Shown here: piece by piece, positions 7,041-15,095 of the stretch
Layout: each line of letters opens with the position of its first letter
How positions within the stretch are numbered: the stretch's first letter is position 1
From: an uncultured Eubacteriales bacterium
GTDB taxonomy: Bacteria > Bacillota > Clostridia > Oscillospirales > Oscillospiraceae
Assembly: GCA_905205195.1 (NCBI GenBank)
Contig: CAJLCS010000003.1
Span: 1 to 51,584, forward strand
Reading direction: 5' to 3'
DNA length: 51,584 nt
Translations under genes and position numbers: made by a program
The notes under the pieces: generated by a model
Told to the model about the DNA's origin: nothing
Seen by the model: only the letters and a program-made list of their open reading frames with translations
Database searches by the model: none

Positions 7041-8396
7041 ATGAATAAGGATTTAACGGTAGGAAAACCCGGCTCCGTGCTGTGGAAATTCTGTCTGCCC
7101 CTGTTCGGCAGCGTGATTTTTCAGCAGCTTTACAACATTGCCGACAGCTTTGTGGCCGGCAAATTCATCAACGACGACGCCCTGGCGGCGGTGGGCAACA
7201 GCTATGAAATCACGCTGATTTTCATTGCCTTCGCCTTTGGCTGCAACATCGGCTGCTCGGTGATCGTGTCCCAGTTCTTCGGTGCCAAGCGGATCGATGA
7301 CCTGAAAACCGCCGTCTACACCACCCTCATCGCCAGCGGCGTGCTGTGCGGCGTGCTGATGCTCATCGGCATTTTCTTCGACGGCCAGATGCTCCGGCTC
7401 ATCAACACCCCGGACAACGTGTTCGCGGATTCCAAGCTGTATCTGGACATTTATGTGCTGGGTCTGCCCTTCGTCTTTTATTATAATGTAGCCACCGGTA
7501 TTTTCTCCGCCCTGGGCGACTCCAAGACGCCGTTTCTGTTCCTGGCCTGCTCGTCGGTGTCCAATATCTTCATGGACATCCTGTTCGTAGCCGCCTTCCG
7601 GATGGGCGTGGCCGGTGTGGCCTGGGCCACCTTCCTGTGCCAGGGCGTCAGCTGCGTGCTGGCGGTGCTGTTTGTCCACAAGCGGCTGCAGAAGCTCCCC
7701 GCCGACCGGCATTTGCAGGTGTTCTCCTGGCCGATTCTCAAGCGGATCGCCGTGGTGGCCGTGCCCAGCATTCTGCAGCAGAGCTTCATCTCCGTGGGCA
7801 ACATCATCATTCAGAGCGTCATCAATACCTTCGGCTCCGCCGTCATGGCCGGTTACTCCGCTTCCATCAAGCTCAACAACGTGGTGACCACCTCCATGAC
7901 CACCCTGGGCAACGGCGTTTCCAACTTCACCGCCCAGAACCTGGGCGCCGGGAAGTACGACCGGATCCGGGAGGGCTTCCGGGAGGCCGTCAAGATGGTC
8001 TGGCTGATCTGCGTCCCGGTGGTGGCGCTGTACATGATCGGCAGCCGGGCGCTGGTGTCGGTGTTCATGAAGGATCCCAGCGGCGAGGCCATGGATGCGG
8101 GCATCACCTTCCTGCGGATCGTGTCTCCCTTCTTCTTCGCCGTGTCGGCCAAGCTGGTGTCCGACGGCGTGCTCCGGGGCGCGGGCCTGATGAAGCAGTT
8201 CATGACGGACACCTTCACGGACCTGCTGCTGCGGGTGGTGCTGGCCGAAATTCTGGCCCGGACGGCGCTGGGTGTCACGGGCATCTGGATTTCCTGGCCC
8301 ATCGGCTGGACGGTGGCCGCGCTGCTGTCGGTGTACTTCTCGCTGCACGAGATGAAGAAGCTGCAAGCGTCGGAAGCCCCCGCCAACCGCCTGTAA
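7041..8396 (+). CDS. MATE family efflux transporter (second copy)
   Basis: The protein has 451 residues and about twelve helices, with the N-terminal signature PLFGSVIFQQLYNIADSFVA characteristic of the NorM/MepA-type MATE group. It differs clearly from the MATE at 4149-5495, so it is a paralogue and not a recent duplicate. A strong promoter and a LysR box lie directly upstream, and the divergent LysR gene is the likely regulator. A perfect 16-bp hairpin terminator follows. Export of a cationic compound or toxic metabolite is the family role. The substrate is not determinable here. Confidence 0.92.
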   Translation: MNKDLTVGKPGSVLWKFCLPLFGSVIFQQLYNIADSFVAGKFINDDALAAVGNSYEITLIFIAFAFGCNIGCSVIVSQFFGAKRIDDLKTAVYTTLIASGVLCGVLMLIGIFFDGQMLRLINTPDNVFADSKLYLDIYVLGLPFVFYYNVATGIFSALGDSKTPFLFLACSSVSNIFMDILFVAAFRMGVAGVAWATFLCQGVSCVLAVLFVHKRLQKLPADRHLQVFSWPILKRIAVVAVPSILQQSFISVGNIIIQSVINTFGSAVMAGYSASIKLNNVVTTSMTTLGNGVSNFTAQNLGAGKYDRIREGFREAVKMVWLICVPVVALYMIGSRALVSVFMKDPSGEAMDAGITFLRIVSPFFFAVSAKLVSDGVLRGAGLMKQFMTDTFTDLLLRVVLAEILARTALGVTGIWISWPIGWTVAALLSVYFSLHEMKKLQASEAPANRL

Positions 8397-8404
8397 AAAG
8401 CATA

Positions 8405-8440
8405 AAATCGCCGCCGAAGTGCTTACTTCGGCGGCGATTT
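8405..8440. terminator. Bidirectional terminator between MATE and GH127
   Basis: A perfect 16-bp stem (8405-8420 with 8425-8440) closes a 4-nt loop and is flanked by A-rich and T-rich ends. It separates two convergent genes whose stops are on either side. Confidence 0.85.
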
Positions 8441-8441
8441 G

Positions 8442-10256
8442 TTATTCAATCGTCTGCCAGACCGTCATTTTGTTCCGGGGCAGCAGCCAGTTTTTGCCGC
8501 AGGAGGCGTAATCCGTCAGCAGCAACGTGCCGCCGTCGGCCTGGCCCAGCCGCAGCCGCACCAGCTCGCCGCAGGACGGGTCCGGGGCCTCCGGAATCAC
8601 CACGGGGCGGCCGTTCTGCCACAGCAGGGCCACCGGCGCCTGCAAATCGGACGGGTCGGCCTCCTTGGCGCTGTCCCGGGCCAGCACCAGCGGCCCGTAG
8701 CGGAAGGCGGTTTTGCCGTCCTGATGCAGCACCGTCAGGGACACGGTCCCCCGGAGCCGCAGCTCGTCGCCGTCGGACCAGAGCCGGTCCCAGCAGAGGT
8801 AGCCCTCCCGTTCCTCCGGCGTCACCGGCCGGCCGTTGAGATACCACCGGGCGCCGGAAATGCCCTCCGGCATCCGGATCCGGAAGGTCATCCGCTCCGG
8901 CGTGTCCAGATGGACCGCCATGGTCCAGTCGCCGTCGGCGGGGTAGGACGTGTCCGTTTTCAGCGTCACGGTCCGGTCGGAAGGCGTCAGCACCTCCGCC
9001 GTGCCGGGGAGAAATTCGTTGATTTCCGGCCCGTCGGCCCCTCGCAGCACCGCCGTCAGCGGATGCAGGCCGATGCCTGCCGACGCAATGCAGGCGCAGC
9101 AGCCGTAATAGCCGCCGAAGGCGAACCGCTTGAAGCCGCCGATGCCCCGGCCCCGGGCGTTATCCAGCAGGGGGGAGTAGCTGTCGAAGGGCAGCGGCTC
9201 CACCTGCACCTTTTCTTCAAAGGAGTACTGCTTCAGGCCGTTTTCGTTGACGCTGCCGTACAGCGCGTTCCACGCGGCGGTTTCCAGCCGGTCCATGTAA
9301 ACCCGGCGGCCGGTGAGCAGATGGAGCCGGGCCATGAGCCGGATCCAGGTGACGGTGACGCAGGTTTCCTGCATCAGCCCGTCGGTATACCGGGTCTGCA
9401 TCCGGGTCGAATGGTCGAAAAGCTCGTGGCGGCAGCCCGCGCAGCCGATGATGGTGATGTCCGTGGCGGCCACGGCCTCGGTGAAGTTCAGCGCCGCCTC
9501 CAGATATTCCTTCTTCCCGGTGACCTCGTAATAGGCCAGCACCCCTTCAAAGAAGGACATGGTCTCGTAGGCCTTGATTTCCGGATATTCGTAGGGCTTG
9601 AGCCGGTCCTCCAGCGCCAGCCGGATCAGATTGCCGTCCCGGCAGCCGCCGGTGCCGACGATATAGGACGCAAAGCCCAGATAGGCTTCGTTCCCCGTCC
9701 GGCGGTAAAGCTCCACCATCGGCTCCAGAATGGAGCAGGAGTTCACGCCGCCCCAGTGGTCGCTGGTGGCGGTGATGTCCCGCTTGCCCTCGCCGACCTC
9801 CGCCACGATGGCGTCGGCATGGCGGCACATGGCCGCCAGAATCCGTGCCCGGAGGGGCTCCTCCCGGCAGATGTCGTAAAAATGCAGCATCCCCGTCAGA
9901 ACGTATTTCCGGCCCCACAGGTCCCAGCCGGACAGCTGCTTTTCCCGGCTGTAGGTGGAAATCCGGCCGTCGGTCCGCTGGGCGTCCAGCAGGTCCTCCA
10001 CCGTCCGCCGCAGCACCGCGTACAGGTCCTCCCGGCCGCAGCTGCGGTACACCAGGCAGGCGCCCCGCATCATTTTGCCCCAGTATTCGCACCGCCAGCC
10101 AAGATCGCCGTCGTCGCTGTCGCTGCGGAACACCCGGACGAAGCTGCGCCAGGTTTCCTCATTCAGCAGCTGATGGTCCAGCGTAAAGTCCAGATAGCGG
10201 CGGACGGGGCCGGAATACCGGGCCGCGCCGGGGGAAAGCCAGTTCAGGTCGTTCAT
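8442..10256 (-). CDS. GH127-type beta-L-arabinofuranosidase-like protein (DUF1680)
   Basis: The protein has 604 residues without a signal peptide, so it acts in the cytoplasm. A six-hairpin (alpha/alpha) domain covers about the first 400 residues and a beta-sandwich region follows. The E-x-C motif (QETC, about residue 297) and the paired cysteines in YYGCCAC (about 385) match the Zn-binding Glu/Cys set and nucleophile Cys known for GH127 HypBA1. I chose the second ATG (10256) because the AAAGG site sits directly against the first ATG but nine bases from this one. The likely substrate is an L-arabinofuranose or related sugar from plant or glycoprotein glycans. There is no transporter gene next to it, so uptake must be encoded elsewhere. 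Confidence 0.8.
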   Translation of the reverse strand: MNDLNWLSPGAARYSGPVRRYLDFTLDHQLLNEETWRSFVRVFRSDSDDGDLGWRCEYWGKMMRGACLVYRSCGREDLYAVLRRTVEDLLDAQRTDGRISTYSREKQLSGWDLWGRKYVLTGMLHFYDICREEPLRARILAAMCRHADAIVAEVGEGKRDITATSDHWGGVNSCSILEPMVELYRRTGNEAYLGFASYIVGTGGCRDGNLIRLALEDRLKPYEYPEIKAYETMSFFEGVLAYYEVTGKKEYLEAALNFTEAVAATDITIIGCAGCRHELFDHSTRMQTRYTDGLMQETCVTVTWIRLMARLHLLTGRRVYMDRLETAAWNALYGSVNENGLKQYSFEEKVQVEPLPFDSYSPLLDNARGRGIGGFKRFAFGGYYGCCACIASAGIGLHPLTAVLRGADGPEINEFLPGTAEVLTPSDRTVTLKTDTSYPADGDWTMAVHLDTPERMTFRIRMPEGISGARWYLNGRPVTPEEREGYLCWDRLWSDGDELRLRGTVSLTVLHQDGKTAFRYGPLVLARDSAKEADPSDLQAPVALLWQNGRPVVIPEAPDPSCGELVRLRLGQADGGTLLLTDYASCGKNWLLPRNKMTVWQTIE

Positions 10257-10289
10257 GGCAAGCATCCTTTCGTCTCGGCATTTTTTCTT

Positions 10290-10295
10290 ATTATA
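10290..10295 (-). promoter_or_regulatory. -10 element upstream of the GH127 gene
   Basis: A minus-strand TATAAT lies about 34 nt ahead of the chosen start. The -35 region (TAGATT at 17 bp) is weak, which hints that an activator is needed, or that the gene also receives read-through from the ATPase gene, whose end shows no clear terminator. Confidence 0.45.
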
Positions 10296-10350
10296 CCATG
10301 GCGGCAGGCGAAAATCTATGCCGAAACCGTCAAAAACCTTGCCGGATCGC

Positions 10351-12438
10351 TCAGTTCTCCCGGCCCTCGGGCAGGAGGTTGGTCATGCTTTTCAGGCTGA
10401 TGCCCAGGGTGGACATATTGTGCAGCAGCGCCGACGTGGTGGGCGGGATGATCCCGGCCACGCCCGCCACGATGAGCATCAGGTTGAAGCCCACGATAAA
10501 CCGGTAATTCCGGTGAATCCGGCCCATCAGCGCCTGGCTCAGCCGCCGCAGCGTCACCAACTCCGTCAGGTCCTCCGACGAAACGGTCACGTCGGCGATT
10601 TCCCGGGCGATGGCGGCGCCGGTGTTGATGGCGATGCCCACGTCCGCCTCGGACAGAGCCGGGGAGTCGTTGACGCCGTCGCCGATCATGATGACGGTAT
10701 GGCCCTCCGCCCGGCGCTGCCGGATGTAGGCAGCCTTGTCCTCAGGCAGGACATCGGCGTGGTAATCGTCCACGCCCACCGCCCGGGCCACGGCGGCGGC
10801 GGTTTTCTCGTTGTCGCCGGTCATCATGACCACGGTTTCGATGCCGCAGTCGTGGAGCGCCCTGACGGCGTCGGCAGCCTCGGCCCGCAGGGGATCGGAA
10901 ATGCAGATCACCGCCGCCAGGCGGCCGGAAATGGCCAGATACAGGTGGGAATAAGCGTCGGAGATGCCGCGGAACTTCTCTTCCTCCCCCTCCGGCACCA
11001 CGCAGCCCTCGTCCTCAAAGACAAAGTGGGCGCTGCCGATGACCACCTTCCGGCCCTCCACCGTGCTGGAAATGCCGTGGGCCACCACATACTCCACGCT
11101 GGAATGGTACTCCTCGTGGCGCAGATTTCTGGCTCTGGCCTCCTCCACCACGGCGTTGGCCAGCGAGTGGGGGTAATGCTCCTCCAGGCAGGCCGCCAGC
11201 CGGAGCATTTCGGATTCCTCGGTGCCGCCGAAGGGGATGATCTGGGCCACCTTGGGCTGGGCATAGGTCAGGGTGCCGGTCTTGTCAAAGACCATGGTGT
11301 CCGCCCCGGCCACCGCCTCCAGGAAGCGGCCGCCCTTGACGGAAATGTGGTACGTCTGGCACTCCCGCATGGCCGACAGCACCGTAATGGGCATGGACAG
11401 CTTCAGCGCGCAGGAGAAGTCCACCATCAGCACCGCCAGCATTTTCATCACGTTCCGGGTCAGCAGGTAGGTCAGCACCGTGCCGCCCAGGGTATAGGGC
11501 ACCAGCCGGTCAGCCAGATGGGAGGCCTTGTCCTCGGCGGCGGATTTGAGCTTTTCGGACTGCTCGATCATCTTCACGATCCGGTCGTACCGGCCGTCAC
11601 CCACGGCCTGCTCCACGGCGATGACGCAGCGGCCCTCCTCCACCACGGTACCGGCATAGACGTAGCTGCCGGGCCGCTTGGCCACCGGCAGGGATTCACC
11701 GGTCATGGAGGCCTGATTGACGGCGGCCTCGCCGTCCACCACCTTGCCGTCCAGCGGGATCATGTTGCCGGTGCGGACCACGATCCGGTCCCCGGACAAG
11801 ACGCTGCCCACCGGCACCAGGACCTCCTGGCCGTCGGCCTGGACCCAGACCTTGTCCACGTTCAGGGACATGGCCCCGGCCAGATCGGCCACGCTCTTTT
11901 TATGGGTCCAGTCCTCCAGAATTTCGCCCAGATTCAGCATGAACATCACGGAACCGGCGGTGTCGAAGTCGCCCCGGATCAGCGAGACGGTAACGGCGGT
12001 GGCGTCCAGCACGGCCACGGTGAGCTTGCCGTGAAGCAGCGCGGACAGACCGGCCTTCAGATAGTGCAGCGACCGGATCACCGCCAGCCCGACCCGGAGC
12101 GGGAAGGGCAGAAACAGCTTGCTGGCCATCCGGCACAGTACGGCGGCGGACAGCCGGTCCTCGAACTCCCGGTTCAGCGCCCGGCCGGTGTGGTCCGGCA
12201 CCAGATTCATGGTCCGGGCCTTGGCAAGGGAAAACGCCGCCAGCGCCCGCACCACGGTGGCCCGGTCCTGATAGACGATGACGGCGTCCCGGGTCCGGTC
12301 AAAGACCTGAACCTCCGTCACACCGGAAACCGCCCGCAGGTAGTATTCCAGCACATCGGCATCGTCCAGCGACAGGGCGCCGATGCAGCAATGCACGCGA
12401 ATCCGCCCCCGGGATTCGTGCAGAATTTGACATTTCAA
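10351..12438 (-). CDS. Heavy-metal P-type ATPase with HMA_2-like N terminus and non-CPx metal site
   Basis: The protein has 695 residues. The N terminus (SRGRIRVH) looks like a HMA_2-type domain lacking the CxxC of copper-binding domains. The actuator motif TGES is near residue 248, the phosphorylation motif DKTGT near 386, an HPHS-like site appears as YPHSLA, and the hinge GDGVNDS is near 586. In the membrane metal site, where P1B pumps usually have CPC, CPH or SPC, the sequence is DFSCALKLSMP (about 343), with Ser before Cys and no Pro before it. The start is TTG at 12438 with GGGAGG eight bases upstream. It follows a DUF6110-like gene and an intervening hairpin. The transported metal cannot be assigned. 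Confidence 0.85.
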   Translation of the reverse strand: MKCQILHESRGRIRVHCCIGALSLDDADVLEYYLRAVSGVTEVQVFDRTRDAVIVYQDRATVVRALAAFSLAKARTMNLVPDHTGRALNREFEDRLSAAVLCRMASKLFLPFPLRVGLAVIRSLHYLKAGLSALLHGKLTVAVLDATAVTVSLIRGDFDTAGSVMFMLNLGEILEDWTHKKSVADLAGAMSLNVDKVWVQADGQEVLVPVGSVLSGDRIVVRTGNMIPLDGKVVDGEAAVNQASMTGESLPVAKRPGSYVYAGTVVEEGRCVIAVEQAVGDGRYDRIVKMIEQSEKLKSAAEDKASHLADRLVPYTLGGTVLTYLLTRNVMKMLAVLMVDFSCALKLSMPITVLSAMRECQTYHISVKGGRFLEAVAGADTMVFDKTGTLTYAQPKVAQIIPFGGTEESEMLRLAACLEEHYPHSLANAVVEEARARNLRHEEYHSSVEYVVAHGISSTVEGRKVVIGSAHFVFEDEGCVVPEGEEEKFRGISDAYSHLYLAISGRLAAVICISDPLRAEAADAVRALHDCGIETVVMMTGDNEKTAAAVARAVGVDDYHADVLPEDKAAYIRQRRAEGHTVIMIGDGVNDSPALSEADVGIAINTGAAIAREIADVTVSSEDLTELVTLRRLSQALMGRIHRNYRFIVGFNLMLIVAGVAGIIPPTTSALLHNMSTLGISLKSMTNLLPEGREN

Positions 12439-12460
12439 GAAAATTACCTCCCAACAGCAA

Positions 12461-12482
12461 GGACGCCGCTTTCGCGGCGTCC
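12461..12482 (-). other. Hairpin between DUF6110-like gene and ATPase
   Basis: A perfect 9-bp stem GGACGCCGC/GCGGCGTCC with a 4-nt loop lies just after the upstream stop codon and before the ATPase ribosome site. There is no U tract on either strand, so an mRNA-processing or stability role is more likely than termination. Confidence 0.6.
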
Positions 12483-12489
12483 GGCTTTA

Positions 12490-12780
12490 TTACGCTTCCG
12501 GCTCCGTCGGGGCTTCGCCGGCTTCCTCGGGGCAGTCCTCGATGATTTCGGCTTCCGCCTCCGCCCGCTTGGCGTTGATTTCCTTGGCGTCGGCCAGGAC
12601 ATCGTCGGCATTCTCGCGGATGGTGGTGACGGTGGTCATGATGCAGTCCTTGGCCCGCAGCGCGGCGGCCGTGGTATGGGCATACACCTTCTTGGCATCC
12701 TTGCTGCTGAGAATCTTAATTCCGGCCGTGCCGAACAGCACGCCGCCGGCAAACAGGCCCAGTTTTCCAAAACAACCCAT
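12490..12780 (-). CDS. DUF6110-like small membrane-anchored protein
   Basis: The protein has 96 residues. The N terminus (KLGLFAGGVLFGTAGIKIL) is a glycine-rich hydrophobic segment of about 20 residues. A helical region SSKDAKKVYAHTTAAALRAK follows, then an acidic Glu/Ala-rich tail. From memory of the family this resembles DUF6110 proteins that sit next to HMA_2-type P-type ATPases. I could not check it against a database. The ATG at 12780 follows GGGAGG. It is the first gene of a two-gene transcript with the ATPase, so it may be a small subunit or metal-delivery partner. The function is unknown. Confidence 0.75.
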   Translation of the reverse strand: MGCFGKLGLFAGGVLFGTAGIKILSSKDAKKVYAHTTAAALRAKDCIMTTVTTIRENADDVLADAKEINAKRAEAEAEIIEDCPEEAGEAPTEPEA

Positions 12781-12814
12781 AATGATCTTCCTCCCGGGTA
12801 ATATGAAAAGATGT

Positions 12815-12853
12815 CTGCCTTCCGAAAGGCAGCAAACGGGGGGATTTCTCCCC
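12815..12853 (-). other. Two leader hairpins ahead of the DUF6110-like gene
   Basis: In the minus-strand leader a GGGGA/TCCCC hairpin with GAAA tetraloop (12840-12853) is followed by a 7-bp stem CTGCCTT/AAGGCAG (12815-12832). Neither has a U tract. They may stabilise the mRNA. Confidence 0.5.
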
Positions 12854-12865
12854 AACGTTTCCTAG

Positions 12866-12894
12866 AATATACCACAAATTGGGGCTTTTTTCAA
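12866..12894 (-). promoter_or_regulatory. Promoter of the DUF6110-ATPase operon
   Basis: TTGAAA (12889-12894) and TATATT (12866-12871) are separated by 17 bp on the minus strand. The TGTTAGT/ACTAACA operator-like repeat lies about 30 bp upstream of the -35. Confidence 0.6.
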
Positions 12895-12924
12895 TGGATT
12901 TGTTATGAATTTCGTGTTAACAAA

Positions 12925-12942
12925 TGTTAGTCTGAACTAACA
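12925..12942. promoter_or_regulatory. Perfect inverted repeat, candidate metalloregulator operator
   Basis: TGTTAGT-CTGA-ACTAACA is a perfect 7-bp dyad with an additional GTGTTA half-site at 12914-12919. The TTAGT...ACTAA core resembles DtxR/IdeR-type boxes. It lies between the metal-ATPase operon and typA. The binder is not known. A DtxR-family gene exists at 37977-38351. Confidence 0.45.
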
Positions 12943-13015
12943 CATTTTCACTGTCCGCCCCGCCGGGACATCCGTCCGGAGAGGCGGGAAAACGAAAAGA
13001 AAAGCCGGGAATTTT

Positions 13016-13055
13016 CAACAAATTTGTTGCAATCTCTTCGGAAATGTGCTATATT
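13016..13055 (+). promoter_or_regulatory. typA promoter overlapped by a 14-bp palindrome
   Basis: TTGCAA (13027-13032), 17 bp, TATATT (13050-13055). The perfect palindrome CAACAAATTTGTTG (13016-13029) overlaps the -35, as expected for a repressor site, although no repressor gene is adjacent. Confidence 0.6.
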
Positions 13056-13104
13056 TTTCTATTGAGAGTTTCGATTCATCATGGAGTAAAGGAGAGTGTT
13101 TGAT

Positions 13105-14934
13105 ATGGTAGCTCAGGATCATATCAGAAATATTGCAATCATCGCCCACGTTGACCACGGCAAGACCACACTGGTTGACGAAATGCTCAAGCAGGGCGGT
13201 ATTTATCGGGAAAATCAGGCGACGGTGGAGCGGGTCATGGACTCCGGCGATCTGGAACGGGAGCGGGGCATCACCATCCTTGCCAAGAACACCGCCGTAC
13301 ACTATAAAGATTACAAGATCAACATTGTGGACACCCCGGGCCACGCCGATTTCGGCGGCGAGGTGGAGCGGATCCTGAAAATGGTCAACGGCGTCATCCT
13401 GCTGGTGGACGCGGCGGAAGGCCCCATGCCTCAGACCCGGTTCGTGCTGCAGAAGGCGCTGGAGCTGGGCCACAAGGTCATTCTGGCCATCAACAAAATC
13501 GACAAGCCCGACGCCCGGGTCCACGAGGTGGTGGACGAGGTGCTGGAGCTGCTGCTGGACCTGAACGCCACCGACGAGCAGTTCAATTCCCCCACCATCT
13601 TCTGTTCCGGCCGTCAGGGCACCGCGTCCTACAGCCCGGACGTGGCGGGTACCGATCTGGTGCCCCTGTTTGAGACGATCATCAACTATGTGGACGCCCC
13701 CAGCGGCGACCCGGCCGCGCCGCTGCAGCTGCTGGTGTCTTCCATCGACTATAACGACTATGTGGGCCGGATTGCGGTGGGCCGTATCGAGCGGGGCACC
13801 ATCAAGGTCAATCAGGAGGTCAGCATCTGCGACTACCACAACCCCGACCTGAAGGAAAAGGGCAAGGTAGTGGCCCTTTACGCCTTCGACGGTCTGGCCA
13901 AGGTGCCCATTCAGGAGGCCTCCGCCGGTGAAATCGTGGCCCTGTCCGGTATGTCGGACATCACCATCGGCCGGACGCTGTGCGCCCCGGAGCAGCCGGA
14001 GCCGTTGCCCTTCGTGAAGATTTCCGACCCCACCATCGAAATGACCTTCGCCGTCAACGATTCCCCCTTCGCCGGCCGGGAAGGCAAGTTCGTCACCTCC
14101 CGGAACCTGCGGGACCGGCTGGAGAAGGAGCTGCTGAAGGACGTGTCCCTCCACGTCAAGGAGCAGGGCACCGATTCCTTCAACGTGTCCGGCCGGGGCG
14201 AAATGCACCTGTCCATCCTGATGGAGACCATGCGCCGGGAAGGCTACGAATTCTCCGTGTCCACCCCCCGGGTGCTGACCAAGGTCATCGACGGCAAGCT
14301 CTGCGAGCCGGTGGAACTGATGGTGGCGGACGTGCCCGAGGACGCCATGGGCTCCGTCATTGAGAAAATCGGCCGCCGGAAGGGCGATCTGGTGTCCATG
14401 ACCCCCATGGGCAGCCGGTACCGTCTGGAATTCAAGGTCCCCTCCCGGGGCCTGTTCGGCTACCGCAACGAATTCCTCACCGACACCCGGGGCGAGGGCG
14501 TCATGAGCTCCGTGCTGGACTCCTACTGCCCCATGAAGGGCGAAATCGAGCGGCGGCAGAACGGCTCGCTGATTGCCTTTGAAACCGGCGAGGCCTGCTC
14601 CTACGGCCTGTTCAACGCCCAGGACCGGGGCGCCCTGTTCATCGGGCCGGGCACGGAGGTCTACGCGGGCATGGTGGTCGGCGTTTGCAGCCGGAACGAG
14701 GACATGACGGTCAACGTCTGCAAGAAAAAGCAGCTGACCAATATGCGTGCCGCCGGTTCCGACGAGGCCCTGCGGCTCACCACCCCCCGGGTGCTGTCGC
14801 TGGAGCAGTGCCTGGAATTCCTGGCGGATGACGAGTTGCTGGAATGCACCCCCAAGAGCCTGCGGATCCGCAAGCGGGAGCTGGATCATGCTGCCCGGAT
14901 GCGGGCCGTCATGAAAAAGCGGGCACAGGACTGA
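13105..14934 (+). CDS. typA: Ribosome-binding GTPase TypA/BipA
   Basis: The protein has 609 residues (E. coli BipA has 607). The G domain shows AHVDHGKTTL (P-loop, residues 14-23), an ERGITI-type switch (RERGITILAKN), DTPGHADF (G3, about 75) and NKIDKPDA (G4, about 130). Beta-barrel, EF-G III/V-like and C-terminal BipA-specific domains follow. It acts on the 50S subunit during ribosome assembly and stress adaptation. The ATG at 13105 is ten bases after AAAGGAG. A GTG nine bases earlier is too close to that site. It is monocistronic, with its own promoter and a strong terminator. Confidence 0.97.
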   Translation: MVAQDHIRNIAIIAHVDHGKTTLVDEMLKQGGIYRENQATVERVMDSGDLERERGITILAKNTAVHYKDYKINIVDTPGHADFGGEVERILKMVNGVILLVDAAEGPMPQTRFVLQKALELGHKVILAINKIDKPDARVHEVVDEVLELLLDLNATDEQFNSPTIFCSGRQGTASYSPDVAGTDLVPLFETIINYVDAPSGDPAAPLQLLVSSIDYNDYVGRIAVGRIERGTIKVNQEVSICDYHNPDLKEKGKVVALYAFDGLAKVPIQEASAGEIVALSGMSDITIGRTLCAPEQPEPLPFVKISDPTIEMTFAVNDSPFAGREGKFVTSRNLRDRLEKELLKDVSLHVKEQGTDSFNVSGRGEMHLSILMETMRREGYEFSVSTPRVLTKVIDGKLCEPVELMVADVPEDAMGSVIEKIGRRKGDLVSMTPMGSRYRLEFKVPSRGLFGYRNEFLTDTRGEGVMSSVLDSYCPMKGEIERRQNGSLIAFETGEACSYGLFNAQDRGALFIGPGTEVYAGMVVGVCSRNEDMTVNVCKKKQLTNMRAAGSDEALRLTTPRVLSLEQCLEFLADDELLECTPKSLRIRKRELDHAARMRAVMKKRAQD

Positions 14935-14945
14935 AAAATTCTATT

Positions 14946-14980
14946 GAAGGCAGCACATGGTTTGTGCTGCCTTCTTTTTT
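14946..14980 (+). terminator. Rho-independent terminator of typA
   Basis: A perfect 12-bp stem (GAAGGCAGCACA at 14946-14957 with 14963-14974) is followed directly by six Ts. Confidence 0.95.
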
Positions 14981-15063
14981 GCGCGATTGGCCGTCATCGT
15001 GCGCCGTGGGCCATGTTTTCCCGCAATTGGGCACCGCCCGCGCTTTTCTTCGGGGGGCCGCCG

Positions 15064-15072
15064 TGGTATAAT
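15064..15072 (+). promoter_or_regulatory. Extended -10 promoter of the sialic-acid operon
   Basis: TGGTATAAT is an extended -10 with a perfect hexamer, but no good -35 exists at 16-18 bp. This fits a promoter that needs an activator, and the AraC-type protein in the operon is the obvious candidate. Confidence 0.55.
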
Positions 15073-15095
15073 AACCGAAAAAGGAGGCGGATTCC

